Of a DNA stretch of 64,000 nt, positions 34,529-43,516 are shown piece after piece (positions within the stretch are counted from its first letter, which is position 1; the number at the start of each line of letters is the position of its first letter). The notes under the pieces are model-generated. The model saw nothing but the letters and a program-made list of their open reading frames with translations, was not told the DNA's origin and did not search any database. Made by a program: the position numbers and the translations under genes. The stretch is from Anaerolineales bacterium. GTDB taxonomy: Bacteria > Chloroflexota > Anaerolineae > Anaerolineales > UBA4823. The stretch spans positions 34,014-98,013 of the forward strand of contig PQAL01000043.1 in assembly GCA_003105035.1 (NCBI GenBank), given 5' to 3'.

Positions 34529-35587
34529 CTATTTCAGGAGCTCTTCTGCAAAATGGCAGGCTGTCACGTGTTGCGGTCTCAATTCACGCAGCAGGGGTTC
34601 TTCGACAGAGCACCTTTCGCGCGCCATTGGGCAGCGCGGGTGGAAGTGGCACCCTGATGGCGGGTTGATCGCGTTGGGTATCTCGCCTCTTGGCATGGGC
34701 AGTGTTCGCCGGTGAGTGGGGTCGGGCACAGGCACGGCTTCGAGCAATGCCCGGGTATAAGGGTGAATGGTGTATTGGTAGACATCATTTAACGGGCCAA
34801 CTTCACACATTTTACCGAGATACATGATCGCAATCCGGTTGCAGACGTATTTTGCCGTAGCCAGGTCGTGGGTAATGAATAGATAGGTCAGGTCGAACTG
34901 TTCCTTGAGCCTCATCATCAGGTCAAGCAGCAATGCGCGTACGGAGACATCCGCCATGGCGATGGGCTCGTCTGCTACGATTAGTGCCGGGTGGGTCACC
35001 AGAGCTCTAGCCAGCACCACTCGCTGGCGCTGCCCTCCTGAGATCTGGTGGGGGTAAAGGTCGTAAAAGATATGCGCAGGATTCATACCCACGGCAGATA
35101 GGATATCTAAAACCAGCTTACGCCTTGCTTCAGGGGAAAGGTCGGTCAGGTGTATTCTGGCTGGGTGGTCGATCGCCTGGCCGATCGTCATGCGTGGATT
35201 AAGCGATGCTAAAGGATCTTGGAAGACGATCTGCATGCGTGAGCGCATCTTGCGCATCTCTTCACTCTTCAGGCTGCCCAGATCGGTGCCATCGAAGATC
35301 ACCTTGCCTGCTGTGGGTTCTAACAGGCGCAGCACCAGCCTGCCAACGGTAGATTTTCCTGATCCGCTTTCACCAGCCAGGCCGAACACCTCACCCTTGT
35401 AGATGCTGAAGCTGACATCGTCCACTGCCTTAACTGATGGGATATTGCCGCGGTTCAATAGGGAAGCGAACATACCAGATTGGATCGGAAAGTACTTTTG
35501 TAGATGCTCAACCCTCACCAGTTCTTCATTGGTATCAATAGAAGATATCCTGAGGTTTTGGTTGTGCATGGCGCTCGACTCAGGCAT
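34529..35587 (-). CDS. Peptide-type ABC importer ATPase 2 (DppF/OppF-like)
   Basis: A 352-residue ATPase with Walker A GESGSGKST near 75, signature SGGQRQR, Walker B LIVADEP, switch His ITHD, and the C-terminal oligopeptide-ABC region with a Cys-containing segment (CHFHPRCPMARERC) that in this family can hold an Fe-S cluster or metal. The D-loop region reads IAMADVS instead of the usual SALDVS. It energises uptake together with the adjacent ATPase; their ends overlap by 8 bases. It is the last gene of the importer operon. Confidence 0.92.
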   Translation of the reverse strand: MPESSAMHNQNLRISSIDTNEELVRVEHLQKYFPIQSGMFASLLNRGNIPSVKAVDDVSFSIYKGEVFGLAGESGSGKSTVGRLVLRLLEPTAGKVIFDGTDLGSLKSEEMRKMRSRMQIVFQDPLASLNPRMTIGQAIDHPARIHLTDLSPEARRKLVLDILSAVGMNPAHIFYDLYPHQISGGQRQRVVLARALVTHPALIVADEPIAMADVSVRALLLDLMMRLKEQFDLTYLFITHDLATAKYVCNRIAIMYLGKMCEVGPLNDVYQYTIHPYTRALLEAVPVPDPTHRRTLPMPRGEIPNAINPPSGCHFHPRCPMARERCSVEEPLLRELRPQHVTACHFAEELLK

Positions 35588-36581
35588 GGCTCTGCTCCTG
35601 TTTCTTGGCCATTACCTGAGGGTAAAGCCAGCATGCAGCCAACAGGCCTGCTTCAATATCCTCCAAAGGAGGGTCTTGCTCTCGGCAAATATCCATAACG
35701 AAGGGGCAACGTGGGTGGAATCGGCAGCCGTGAGGTGGGTGTGATAGATCCGGGGGTGCCCCTGCCATTTTATACAGCTCTCCACCATCCAACTTGATGT
35801 TAGGCACCGAGCGCAGCAATCCCTGGGTGTATGGATGCCTTGGGTTGGCAAAGACTTCGGTTACATCGCCGAGCTCGACCAGCTTGGCCGCATACATCAC
35901 CGCAATGCGGTCGGCCACTTCTGCCACCACGCCAATGTTGTGCGTGATGAGCAGGATGGTCAGGCCGAATTCTTTCTGCAATTCCTTGAGTAAATCCAGG
36001 AACTTGGCCTCAACGATAACATCCAAAGAAGTGGTTGGTTCATCGGCAATCACCAGTTTTGCCCTCAGTGAAAGTGCCAGTGAGATCATTATTCGCTGTC
36101 GCATACCGCCCGACATCTGGTGTGGGTATTCGCTGATGCGCTCTTTCCGGATGCCTAGCCGCTCGATAAGTTCTTCGGCGCGTTTCCTTGCATCTGCATC
36201 AGAGACTTCCGGCTCATGGGTTTGGATGGTTTCGGTCAGGTGCTCACTGATGCGCTGGACTGGGTTGAGTGAAGTCATCGGGTCTTGGAATACCATCCCG
36301 ATTTCCGCCCCGCGGATCTCCGGTAACTCCTTCTCCGACAGCTTCATCAAATCGCGACCATCGAACAGCAGCTCACCTTCAGTGATTCTAGCTGGCCCAG
36401 TATGTAAGCGCATTAAAGCCTTACCGAGGGTAGACTTACCACAGCCCGATTCACCCACTAAGCCAAGGTTTTCACCTCGTCGGATATCCAGTGAGACATT
36501 GTCCACGGCTTTAACCGAGCCCGCCCGGGTGAGGTACTCTACAGTAAGATCGCGAATGGAATATAGAATATCGTCAGGCAT
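35580..36581 (-). CDS. Peptide-type ABC importer ATPase 1 (DppD/OppD-like)
   Basis: A 333-residue ATPase with Walker A GESGCGKST near 39, signature SGGMRQR, Walker B LVIADEPTTSLD, switch His ITHN and the C-terminal oligopeptide-transporter extension with CRFHPRCPFVMDIC. It forms the nucleotide-binding pair with the following gene. The start overlaps the last base of the permease stop codon, showing tight translational coupling. Confidence 0.93.
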   Translation of the reverse strand: MPDDILYSIRDLTVEYLTRAGSVKAVDNVSLDIRRGENLGLVGESGCGKSTLGKALMRLHTGPARITEGELLFDGRDLMKLSEKELPEIRGAEIGMVFQDPMTSLNPVQRISEHLTETIQTHEPEVSDADARKRAEELIERLGIRKERISEYPHQMSGGMRQRIMISLALSLRAKLVIADEPTTSLDVIVEAKFLDLLKELQKEFGLTILLITHNIGVVAEVADRIAVMYAAKLVELGDVTEVFANPRHPYTQGLLRSVPNIKLDGGELYKMAGAPPDLSHPPHGCRFHPRCPFVMDICREQDPPLEDIEAGLLAACWLYPQVMAKKQEQSHA

Positions 36582-37864
36582 TAGCGTTGCCTCAGTTTGG
36601 GGTTGAATATCTCCATTAACCCCTCACCCAACAGGGTGAAAGCGAGAACGACCAGTAAGATGGTGAAACCAGGAAAGGTGATCAGCCACCAGGCATTTTG
36701 GATGAAGCGTTGACCACGTGCCAGGTCAATGCCCCAGTCGGCAATGGTGGGGGGTAAGCCTAATCCCAGGAAAGCCAGGCCGGCACCGGTCAGGATGGCA
36801 TCTGCCACGTTTACCGAGAAGATAATGGCTACGGATTGGATGGTGTTGGGGAAAATATATTTCTGCAATATTTCCCAATTGCGAGCACCAATACTTCGCG
36901 CAGCTTCCACATATACATCCTCTTTTACCGACAGGGCCTGGCCGCGCACGATCCGGTAGTAGGTGGGGATATACAGCACTGCAATGGCGACAATGACATT
37001 CACTACACTGGGGCCCAACACCGCCGTGATGGCGATGGCCAGGATCAGGCCAGGGAAGGCATACATGCTGTCCATCAGCAGGCTCATCAGCCGGTCAAAC
37101 GACCCTCCGATGAAGGCGGCCATCAGGCCTAAGGGCACACCCAGGATCAGGGAGAGAATTGAAGCGCTAAACCCGATCGTCAATGCCACTCGCGTTCCCC
37201 ATAATAAGCGGCTCAAAACATCCTGGCCGATATCGTTCGTGCCTAATATAAACCCACCCGATGTATTTGCCCCCCCTGCTATACTTTCCCCCTCCTGAAG
37301 GGTTGGGTATTGGGATTTTACCCTCGCAAACTCATCTGATTCGACAACTGCCGCGACGTCCGTCCCGTTTGCCACGGCTTGCAGCGCTTCATCCAGAGTA
37401 GCGTAGCGGTCAATGACCGGGCGCAAGCGTAATCCACCTGGCTCGTTTTTAATCTGGTTGTCAATTTCCTGTGCTGCAGTATTTAATGCCCCGGCGGTAT
37501 TACCTCCCTGGACGACTGCTACCGTAGGGCGTGATTGGTCTGAGGTGACGGCCAGGTCTTTTAAGGCCTTGACCGAAGACGTGTTCAATACGACCAACAC
37601 AGGTACTGGGGGGTATTGACCGGGCGCCAAGAAGCTTGGTCCTACAATGGCATCCGGCTTGTATGGAGCAAACAATGAAGGAACGAAGGCAATGATGATA
37701 AAAATTACCACTAAAACCGATGAAATTGCTACGAACCACCAATCTGCTCCATACCACTTTCTGGCGTTGAGAATGCGCCTGACAAAACCTACCTTTTCAA
37801 GCTCAACTTCCCAGGTTTCGGTTGGGGCGCTAATTTCGGGAGGGGTTTTTCCGACGTTGTGCAT
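36581..37864 (-). CDS. Peptide-type ABC importer permease 2 (DppC-like) with a large extracytoplasmic insertion
   Basis: A 427-residue permease; DppC/OppC proteins are usually about 280-310. The membrane part is normal: a first helix near 43-64, LGTNDIGQDVLSRL near 207, the EAA loop (EAARSIGARNWEILQKYIFPN) and five more helices. The excess is an insertion of about 115 residues, roughly 83-198, between helix 1 and the LGTD motif, on the outer side. It reads like one lobe of a type-II periplasmic-binding fold (RPTVAVVQGGNTAGAL, YATLDEALQAVANGTDVAAVV). Its role is unknown; a substrate-sensing or docking role is inference. Confidence 0.88.
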   Translation of the reverse strand: MHNVGKTPPEISAPTETWEVELEKVGFVRRILNARKWYGADWWFVAISSVLVVIFIIIAFVPSLFAPYKPDAIVGPSFLAPGQYPPVPVLVVLNTSSVKALKDLAVTSDQSRPTVAVVQGGNTAGALNTAAQEIDNQIKNEPGGLRLRPVIDRYATLDEALQAVANGTDVAAVVESDEFARVKSQYPTLQEGESIAGGANTSGGFILGTNDIGQDVLSRLLWGTRVALTIGFSASILSLILGVPLGLMAAFIGGSFDRLMSLLMDSMYAFPGLILAIAITAVLGPSVVNVIVAIAVLYIPTYYRIVRGQALSVKEDVYVEAARSIGARNWEILQKYIFPNTIQSVAIIFSVNVADAILTGAGLAFLGLGLPPTIADWGIDLARGQRFIQNAWWLITFPGFTILLVVLAFTLLGEGLMEIFNPKLRQR

Positions 37865-37866
37865 GG

Positions 37867-38964
37867 TTAATACCTCACCCTTGGGTCAACCAGGCTGTAA
37901 ATGACGTCCACTGCCAGGCTGATCATAGCTACCAATAGGGCGAACACCGCGATGGTGCTTTGTACGGCTGTGTAATCTCGTTGCGAGATGCGCTCCACCA
38001 GGTAACTGCCCATACCAGGCCAGGAAAACACAGTCTCGGTTAGAACCGCACCTGCCAATAAGATGGCAATCTGTAAACCTATTAATGTGATAATGGGAAT
38101 AAGTGCATTTTTAAGTGCATGGCCGTAAACCAAGACACGTTCACGGATGCCGCGCGCCCGGGCCGCTGATATGTAATCCATCGATAATGTTTCGATAACA
38201 TTGATGCGTGTGAGGCGTACGAAAATACCCGACAGGATTAGTCCAAGCGTGATCGTGGGCAATACCAGGTGCTGCAGCACCGACTTGAGTGCCAGCCAAT
38301 TACCGGTAATGATCGAATCTATGGTGTAGATATTGGTAATATGGGTTAATGTAGTGCCGATGACCGGGTCGATCCGGCCGGAGATTGGCAGGATGTGTAA
38401 TTTCACCCCAAACAATAGCTGGAGCATCAATCCCAACCAGAATATGGGTAGTGAGTATATGATGACTGCGTAGATACGCCATCCATAATCGGCCACCCCC
38501 TTGCGGTGGGCAGCCGCGTGTGCACCTCCGAATATCCCGATGACCAATGCCAGGATGGAGGCAGGTATGATCAGCTCCAACGTTGCCGGGAACCGCTCGC
38601 TCATCTCGTCCGCGATTGGCCGGTGAGCACCCACGAGGGAATTACCAAAGTGCAGGGTAAATAATTGCACCAGGTACCGGCCGTACTGGACATACATCGG
38701 ATCATTTAATCCGAGCTGGGTGCGGATCTGCTGGATCATTTCGGGTGTCCCTTTCGGGCCAAGCGCTGATCGCACCGGGTCGCCTGGAACCACCCTCATG
38801 ATGAGAAATACCAACGATCCCAGGATGAGGACCATCGGCAGGGTCAGCACAATGCGAGTCAGAATATAGCGCCGCAGACCAGTACTGCCACGGATGAACA
38901 CATAACCTAGCAGAAATAGGGCCGGAACACCGATGAGAAGTGCAATAAAACCGATAGGAGACAT
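37867..38964 (-). CDS. Peptide-type ABC importer permease 1 (DppB-like)
   Basis: A 365-residue permease of the DppB/OppB family: the signature FLIMRVVPGDPV near 55-66, LGLNDPMYVQYGRYL near 90, the EAA loop with AARARGIRERVL, and GAVLTETVFSWPGMG near 310. An extra hydrophobic helix (about 4-24) precedes the usual N-terminus (RRYILTRIVLTLPMVL). It forms the membrane channel with the DppC-like subunit, whose gene starts 2 bases after this stop. A strong hairpin separates it from the binding-protein gene upstream. Confidence 0.92.
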   Translation of the reverse strand: MSPIGFIALLIGVPALFLLGYVFIRGSTGLRRYILTRIVLTLPMVLILGSLVFLIMRVVPGDPVRSALGPKGTPEMIQQIRTQLGLNDPMYVQYGRYLVQLFTLHFGNSLVGAHRPIADEMSERFPATLELIIPASILALVIGIFGGAHAAAHRKGVADYGWRIYAVIIYSLPIFWLGLMLQLLFGVKLHILPISGRIDPVIGTTLTHITNIYTIDSIITGNWLALKSVLQHLVLPTITLGLILSGIFVRLTRINVIETLSMDYISAARARGIRERVLVYGHALKNALIPIITLIGLQIAILLAGAVLTETVFSWPGMGSYLVERISQRDYTAVQSTIAVFALLVAMISLAVDVIYSLVDPRVRY

Positions 38965-38979
38965 AGATCAAGAAAAGGT

Positions 38980-39006
38980 GGGAAGCGGGGGTATTCCCCG
39001 CTTCCC
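38980..39006 (-). terminator. Intercistronic hairpin between binding protein and permease genes
   Basis: GGGAAGCGGGG pairs perfectly (11 bp) with 38996-39006 around a 5-base loop; on the minus strand it is followed by ACCTTTTCTT. Lying between the binding-protein stop and the permease start, it likely acts as a partial terminator or 3' stabiliser so that binding protein exceeds channel. Confidence 0.65.
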
Positions 39007-39020
39007 TGGGTTTGTAATGG

Positions 39021-40784
39021 TTATGGTGTCTTGTTGATTAATGAGTAGTAGAACTCGATGTTGGGTCCGACGTTCAAAGTCTCAGGATAGGCGAACGTGC
39101 TGGTACCCGTGATATTGGTCCTGTAGATAATATGTTCTGCATTGAAGAAGATGGGCACAGACGCCACCAGATCAGCATAAATATCTGCGGCCTGCTTGTA
39201 AAGATCAGCGCGTTTTCCTTGGTCGGTTTCACTGTCTGCTTGGGCTAACAGGTCAACCAGTTGCTTAGCCTTGTCGTTGATCGGGTTGCCGTAATCGGTA
39301 CCCTCAGCAGCCGGGGAGACGTTGGTGCCTTCACCACCGTTGTAAACGAATGGATCCAGGTAGTTGGAGCTGTCAGGATAATCGAAGAACCAGCCCAACA
39401 CGCCTGCGGCATAAGCTTGTCCACCAGTCAGGGCAGTAACATAGGTGCTCCATTCCTGGGCCTGCAAGGTCACCTGGATCGCACCGGTTGCTTCCAGTTG
39501 CTTTTTAATCAACTCCATCCAGGCTGCTGTGGATGGCCCGTAGTGCTCAGGCGGGTACCACATCTCAAGCTTGAGTGGATTGGTCTCGGTATAACCAGAA
39601 GCGGCCAGGAATTGCTTGGCGGCGTCCAGGTTCGGCGCAGCGTACATGGTGTCGAAGACATCATCCGCACCCAGGAACCCTGATGGGATCATCGAGTACA
39701 AAGGTTCCACGTTACCGCCGTACACCGTGTCAGCAATTTCGTTGCGGTCGATCGCAGAGGCAATGGCCTTAACCACATTCGGATCGTCAGTGGGTGCCAT
39801 GGTGTGGTTGAGGATTAGGAAGCGGATTGATCCACCTGGAACAGTTGCAACGTTTAATCCTTCAATGGCCTTCAATGGGTTGATCTGGTCGGGTGAGAAC
39901 TGGCGCCAGGCAACGTCGATCTCGCCATTCTGGACCGCCAAAGCCATCGTCTGGGCATCAGCGTAGTCTCGGCGGATGATCTGGTCAACTTGCGGCTTCA
40001 GGTCACCGGTGTAATACGGGTTCGGCTCAAAGACGATCTGCTCATCTTTGGTGAACTGCGAGATATACCAGGGTCCGACACCGTAGATGGGGGCTTCCGG
40101 GAACAGCACGCAGGTATCAGCGGGGAACGTCTTTGGATCTGATACAACATACGGCGCGGTTGCCAAAAGCTGGACAAAATAACCTATTTTGTTTTTAAGG
40201 GTGAAGACGATCGTTTTAGCATCGGGAGCAGTAATGCTTTGAACGTATGGAGTGACCAATGCACCTGCCACACCATTCGGGCATGTGGCTCCCGGGCCGA
40301 TGGTCAGCAGGCGGTTAAGCTGTGCCGCGTACATGGTCGCATCTAGGGGAGTTCCATCTGCGAACTTGATACCATCCTTCAATGTGAATGTATAGGTCAG
40401 GCCGTCCTCAGAAATCGTGCCCATGTCAGTTGCCAGCGCTGGCTCGAGGTCCAGCGTGCCAGGTTTCCAGCGTAGCAGGCCTTCACTGATATTCTTGATC
40501 GATTCCCAGTCCATAATTGCGTAGGCATCTGCAGGATCAAGGCTGGCAAGTTTATCAGTGACGCCAATGATGACCGTGTTCTTGGTTGGCTCTGCAGTAG
40601 GTGCTTCAGTCGCAGGCACTTCCGTTGGTGGAACTTCGGTGGGTGGCACTTCAGTTGGTGGAGCCGCCACGGTTGGCTCGGCGGTTGGCGGGGTAGTTGG
40701 CGTGGCTTGCGGAGCACAGGCTACTAGGATCATGCTGGCCAATACGACGAGGGCGAAAATTTGGAACCAGCGGTTGTGTTTCAT
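39021..40784 (-). CDS. Peptide-type ABC importer substrate-binding lipoprotein 1
   Basis: A 587-residue family-5 extracellular solute-binding protein. The signal peptide ends with the lipobox LVAC near 23, followed by a Pro/Thr/Glu linker with three PPTEV repeats, then the SBP_bac_5 fold (ASLDPADAYAIMDWESIKNISEGL, GIKFADGTPLDA, IYGVGPWYI, LEMWYPPEHYG). It captures peptides or related solutes outside the cell for the permease encoded downstream. It is a close paralogue of the following entry. GAAGGAG precedes the ATG. A short upstream ORF overlaps the start. Confidence 0.93.
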   Translation of the reverse strand: MKHNRWFQIFALVVLASMILVACAPQATPTTPPTAEPTVAAPPTEVPPTEVPPTEVPATEAPTAEPTKNTVIIGVTDKLASLDPADAYAIMDWESIKNISEGLLRWKPGTLDLEPALATDMGTISEDGLTYTFTLKDGIKFADGTPLDATMYAAQLNRLLTIGPGATCPNGVAGALVTPYVQSITAPDAKTIVFTLKNKIGYFVQLLATAPYVVSDPKTFPADTCVLFPEAPIYGVGPWYISQFTKDEQIVFEPNPYYTGDLKPQVDQIIRRDYADAQTMALAVQNGEIDVAWRQFSPDQINPLKAIEGLNVATVPGGSIRFLILNHTMAPTDDPNVVKAIASAIDRNEIADTVYGGNVEPLYSMIPSGFLGADDVFDTMYAAPNLDAAKQFLAASGYTETNPLKLEMWYPPEHYGPSTAAWMELIKKQLEATGAIQVTLQAQEWSTYVTALTGGQAYAAGVLGWFFDYPDSSNYLDPFVYNGGEGTNVSPAAEGTDYGNPINDKAKQLVDLLAQADSETDQGKRADLYKQAADIYADLVASVPIFFNAEHIIYRTNITGTSTFAYPETLNVGPNIEFYYSLINKTP

Positions 40785-40852
40785 ATGTTCTCCTTCTTTG
40801 TGTGTTTAGTTTTGTTCAACATTATCGGATGTCTGATCGTAAATCGAAGCAT
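40781..40852 (-). other. Possible 23-codon leader ORF overlapping the binding-protein start
   Basis: ATG at 40852-40850 opens a 23-codon frame that ends in a TGA overlapping the start codon of the binding-protein gene (ATGA). A very strong SD-like AAGGAGGTGA lies at about 40875-40866, but 14-16 bases from this ATG, which is longer than usual. It may be a coupling leader peptide or simply chance. Confidence 0.25.
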
Positions 40853-40919
40853 TTATCTTGATTCTTCACCTCCTTGTCACAGATTCTGCACTGGTATCTG
40901 CCGTACAGATTAAGTGATA

Positions 40920-40925
40920 ATTATA
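40920..40925 (-). promoter_or_regulatory. -10 box upstream of binding protein 1
   Basis: Minus-strand GCGTATAAT gives TATAAT at 40925-40920, leaving a leader of about 130 bases. The -35 region is weak. Together with the terminator at 41023-41055 it suggests the first binding-protein gene plus importer genes are transcribed separately from the second binding-protein gene. Confidence 0.45.
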
Positions 40926-41022
40926 CGCTGAATTATGCTTCATTCGTTCCATATTTCATAAGTGCATGATTAACTACCCCAAAACACTGACCCTGGTTCA
41001 CAATACATCATTATATGGCAGA

Positions 41023-41055
41023 TGAAAAAAAGGAGCGGGTGGTTAGCCCGCTCCT
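41023..41055 (-). terminator. Rho-independent terminator of binding protein 2
   Basis: On the minus strand AGGAGCGGG (41055-41047) pairs with 41039-41031 (9 bp) around a 7-base loop and runs into seven to eight T and CATC. It lies 20 bases after the stop of the second binding-protein gene. Confidence 0.85.
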
Positions 41056-41074
41056 CATTATATTCGATATCCTA

Positions 41075-42874
41075 TCAAGGCGTCTTCGATAGCGTGGCGT
41101 AGTTGAACTCGATGTTCGGCCCAATGTTCAAGGTCTCGGGCGTTGCATAGGTACTCGAGCCGTGGATATTGGATCGGTAAACGACATGTTCTGCCACGAA
41201 GAAGAGTGGGATAGTGACCACATTGTTGGCAAAAAGATCCTGCGCTTGCTGGTAAAGCTGCGTGCGCTTGGCAGGATCCTGCTCAACATCAGCCTGGCTT
41301 AACAGGTCAACCAGCAGCTTGATCTGGTCATTCATCGGGGTCCCGTAAGTTGAGCCGGTTGTCGGAGCAGTAACATTGGTGCCTTCGCCCTTGTTGTAAA
41401 CAAAGGGATCCAGGTAGTTGGATGAATCAGGATAGTCGAAGAACCATCCCAATAGTCCAACGGAGTAGGATTGACCACCCGTCAGGGCAGTCACGTAAGT
41501 GCTCCACTCCTGCGACTGCAGGTTGACCTGGATTTCACCAGTTGCCTCAAGCTGTTTCTTGATCAGCTCCATCGCCGCGGCTGTCGAAGCCCCGTAGTGC
41601 TCAGGTGGATACCAGATATCCAGCTTTAGCGGATTGCTGGTCGAGTAGCCTGAAGCCTCCAGGTATTTCTTGGCTTGGTCGATATTGGGTGCTTGATAGA
41701 TGTTATCAAACGATGTGGATGCGCCTAAGAACCCCGGTGGCACCATTGAGTACAGTGGATTCACATTACCGCCGTAAACAGTATCAACGATTTCATTGCG
41801 GTCAATTGCTGCAGCGATGGCCTTATCGACATTCAGGTCATCCGTGGGTTTCATGGTGTGGTTGATGATCAGGTAGCGGATGCCTCCACCATTGATCGTA
41901 CCAACAGTCAATCCTGAAATGCTCTTGAGCGGTGTGATCTGCTCGGGCGAGAGGATACGCCAGGCTACGTCGATCTCACCGTTTTGCACGGCTAATGCCA
42001 TGGTCTGTGGGTCAGCGTAATCGCGCACGATGATCTCGCTCACTTGCGGCTTCAGGTCACCCGTATAGTACGGGTTGGGTTTGAGCACCACCTGCTCCTT
42101 CTGAGTGTATTGGTCGATGTACCATGGGCCAACGCCGTAGATCGGTGCGGTTGGGAACAGCACGCACTTGTCGGTTGGGAAGGTCTTGGGATCGGAAGCT
42201 ACGTAGGGTGAAGTTGCCAGGAGTTGCCGGAAGTAGGCAACAGGTGATTTCAGTGTGAATACGATGGTCTTGGAATCCGGGGCGGTGATGCTAGCAACAA
42301 ACGGTACCGCCAGTGAATCGGCTACGTCATTCGGGCATTTCGGCCCGATGGTCAGCAATCTGTTGAGCTGTTGGGCATAGATCGTAGCGTCGAGCGGTGT
42401 GCCATCACCGAACTTGATCCCATCCTTCAGCGTGAAGGTATAGGTCAGCCCATCCGATGAAACCGTGCCTAGGTCAGTAGCCAAGCCTGGGGCAAGGTCG
42501 ATTGTGCCAGGTTTCCATACCAGCAAGCCTTCACTGATATTTTTAATCAGTTCCCAGTCACGCGTGGCGTATGCGTCCGCTGGGTCGAGGCTGGCAATCG
42601 AGTCAGTTGTCCCGATAATGATTGTGTTAGCACTCGTTGAAGGGTTTCCTGCCTGGGTAGCAGCTGGCGTGGTTGCCTGGGTTGCAGATTGAGTAGCTGC
42701 AGTGGTAGGTGCCTCGGTTGTGGCTGCGGTAGGTGCACCACCCTGAGTGGGTGCCTGTGTGCTGATTCCTCCTGGCGGGGTCGCATTGCCAGCGGCGGAT
42801 GAGGCACATGCAGACAGGATCATACTAGCCATGAGAAACACAGCCAATATATAATACAGGCGAGTTTGTTTCAT
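41075..42874 (-). CDS. Peptide-type ABC importer substrate-binding lipoprotein 2
   Basis: A 599-residue SBP_bac_5 lipoprotein with signal peptide and lipobox LSAC near 22, a long Thr/Ala/Gln-rich linker (to about 85), then the same fold as its neighbour with long identical stretches (LNRLLTIGP, IYGVGPWYI, SNYLDPFVYN, LNIGPNIEF). The tandem copies arose by gene duplication; differences in the middle domain may tune specificity. It has its own AAGGAGG ribosome site and a strong terminator, so it forms a separate transcript that presumably shares the one permease complex. Confidence 0.93.
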   Translation of the reverse strand: MKQTRLYYILAVFLMASMILSACASSAAGNATPPGGISTQAPTQGGAPTAATTEAPTTAATQSATQATTPAATQAGNPSTSANTIIIGTTDSIASLDPADAYATRDWELIKNISEGLLVWKPGTIDLAPGLATDLGTVSSDGLTYTFTLKDGIKFGDGTPLDATIYAQQLNRLLTIGPKCPNDVADSLAVPFVASITAPDSKTIVFTLKSPVAYFRQLLATSPYVASDPKTFPTDKCVLFPTAPIYGVGPWYIDQYTQKEQVVLKPNPYYTGDLKPQVSEIIVRDYADPQTMALAVQNGEIDVAWRILSPEQITPLKSISGLTVGTINGGGIRYLIINHTMKPTDDLNVDKAIAAAIDRNEIVDTVYGGNVNPLYSMVPPGFLGASTSFDNIYQAPNIDQAKKYLEASGYSTSNPLKLDIWYPPEHYGASTAAAMELIKKQLEATGEIQVNLQSQEWSTYVTALTGGQSYSVGLLGWFFDYPDSSNYLDPFVYNKGEGTNVTAPTTGSTYGTPMNDQIKLLVDLLSQADVEQDPAKRTQLYQQAQDLFANNVVTIPLFFVAEHVVYRSNIHGSSTYATPETLNIGPNIEFNYATLSKTP

Positions 42875-43516
42875 ATTTCCTCCTTCAGATTTTTCTCTAT
42901 ACCAAGAAATTTATTGGACGTTCTTTCATACTTTCCTTGCCGCTCAATAGATTTCCGCCTCTTTTTATTGACCAGCAATTTTTAATGTGAAAGATATTAT
43001 ATGTAAATCATGGTTTTTACAGGTGATTGTTTCATAAAACCACGATTAATAATCGGACAAAACCACTCTATATTACGAGTAAATTCGATTAAAGAATTTT
43101 GATTGGGGATAATTTGCCGGGTTTTTCTCAGCTTGGATGATTACTCCGGTTAGCTTTTGTCGTTTTAGGAAAAATTTCCTGCAATGTCGATACTTGCTTA
43201 GAAAGATTAATGATCCAACCAATCACTATAAAGCTCGAAAGAAGTATTGTGCCAGATGTTGTCCATCCCTTTGGACTTGACTTGGGTTAGCTTTTATCCT
43301 TATGAAGCAAGTTTCTTCATATTCGTCCCGAATAAACAAGCAGAAAGATCGTACATCGACATCATGCTAGTCATTTAATCATTCTAAGCATGGTTAAGGC
43401 ATGATCTTTCGGTCATCACCAACCCGCCGTGATTCACTACTCATAATTAATCAATTGGGGCTGCCTCGAAAGTTGATGAGGCAGCCCCAATTAACCATCA
43501 TTAACTCCTGCGCCCC
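42875..43516. other. 642-base AT-rich intergenic region
   Basis: The longest gap in the window, between the second binding-protein gene and the SH3b lipoprotein gene (both minus). It is clearly more AT-rich than the neighbours. It holds the promoter of the binding protein at its left edge (TATAGA near 42900) and a strong terminator at 43453-43492. I found no ORF, tRNA or known RNA in the rest; it could hold an unrecognised small RNA or remnants of decayed sequence. Confidence 0.5.
43453..43492 (-). terminator. 15-bp terminator-like hairpin after the SH3b lipoprotein gene
   Basis: AATTGGGGCTGCCTC (43453-43467) pairs perfectly with 43478-43492 around a 10-base loop. It lies 25 bases after the minus-strand stop and is followed by an A/T-rich tract. 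Confidence 0.75.

Noticed and set aside
40610..40680. Tandem repeat at the N-terminus of binding protein 1 as a possible CRISPR-like or regulatory repeat
   Set aside because: It is a coding PPTEV linker repeat of 15 bases after the lipobox, typical for lipoproteins of this group.
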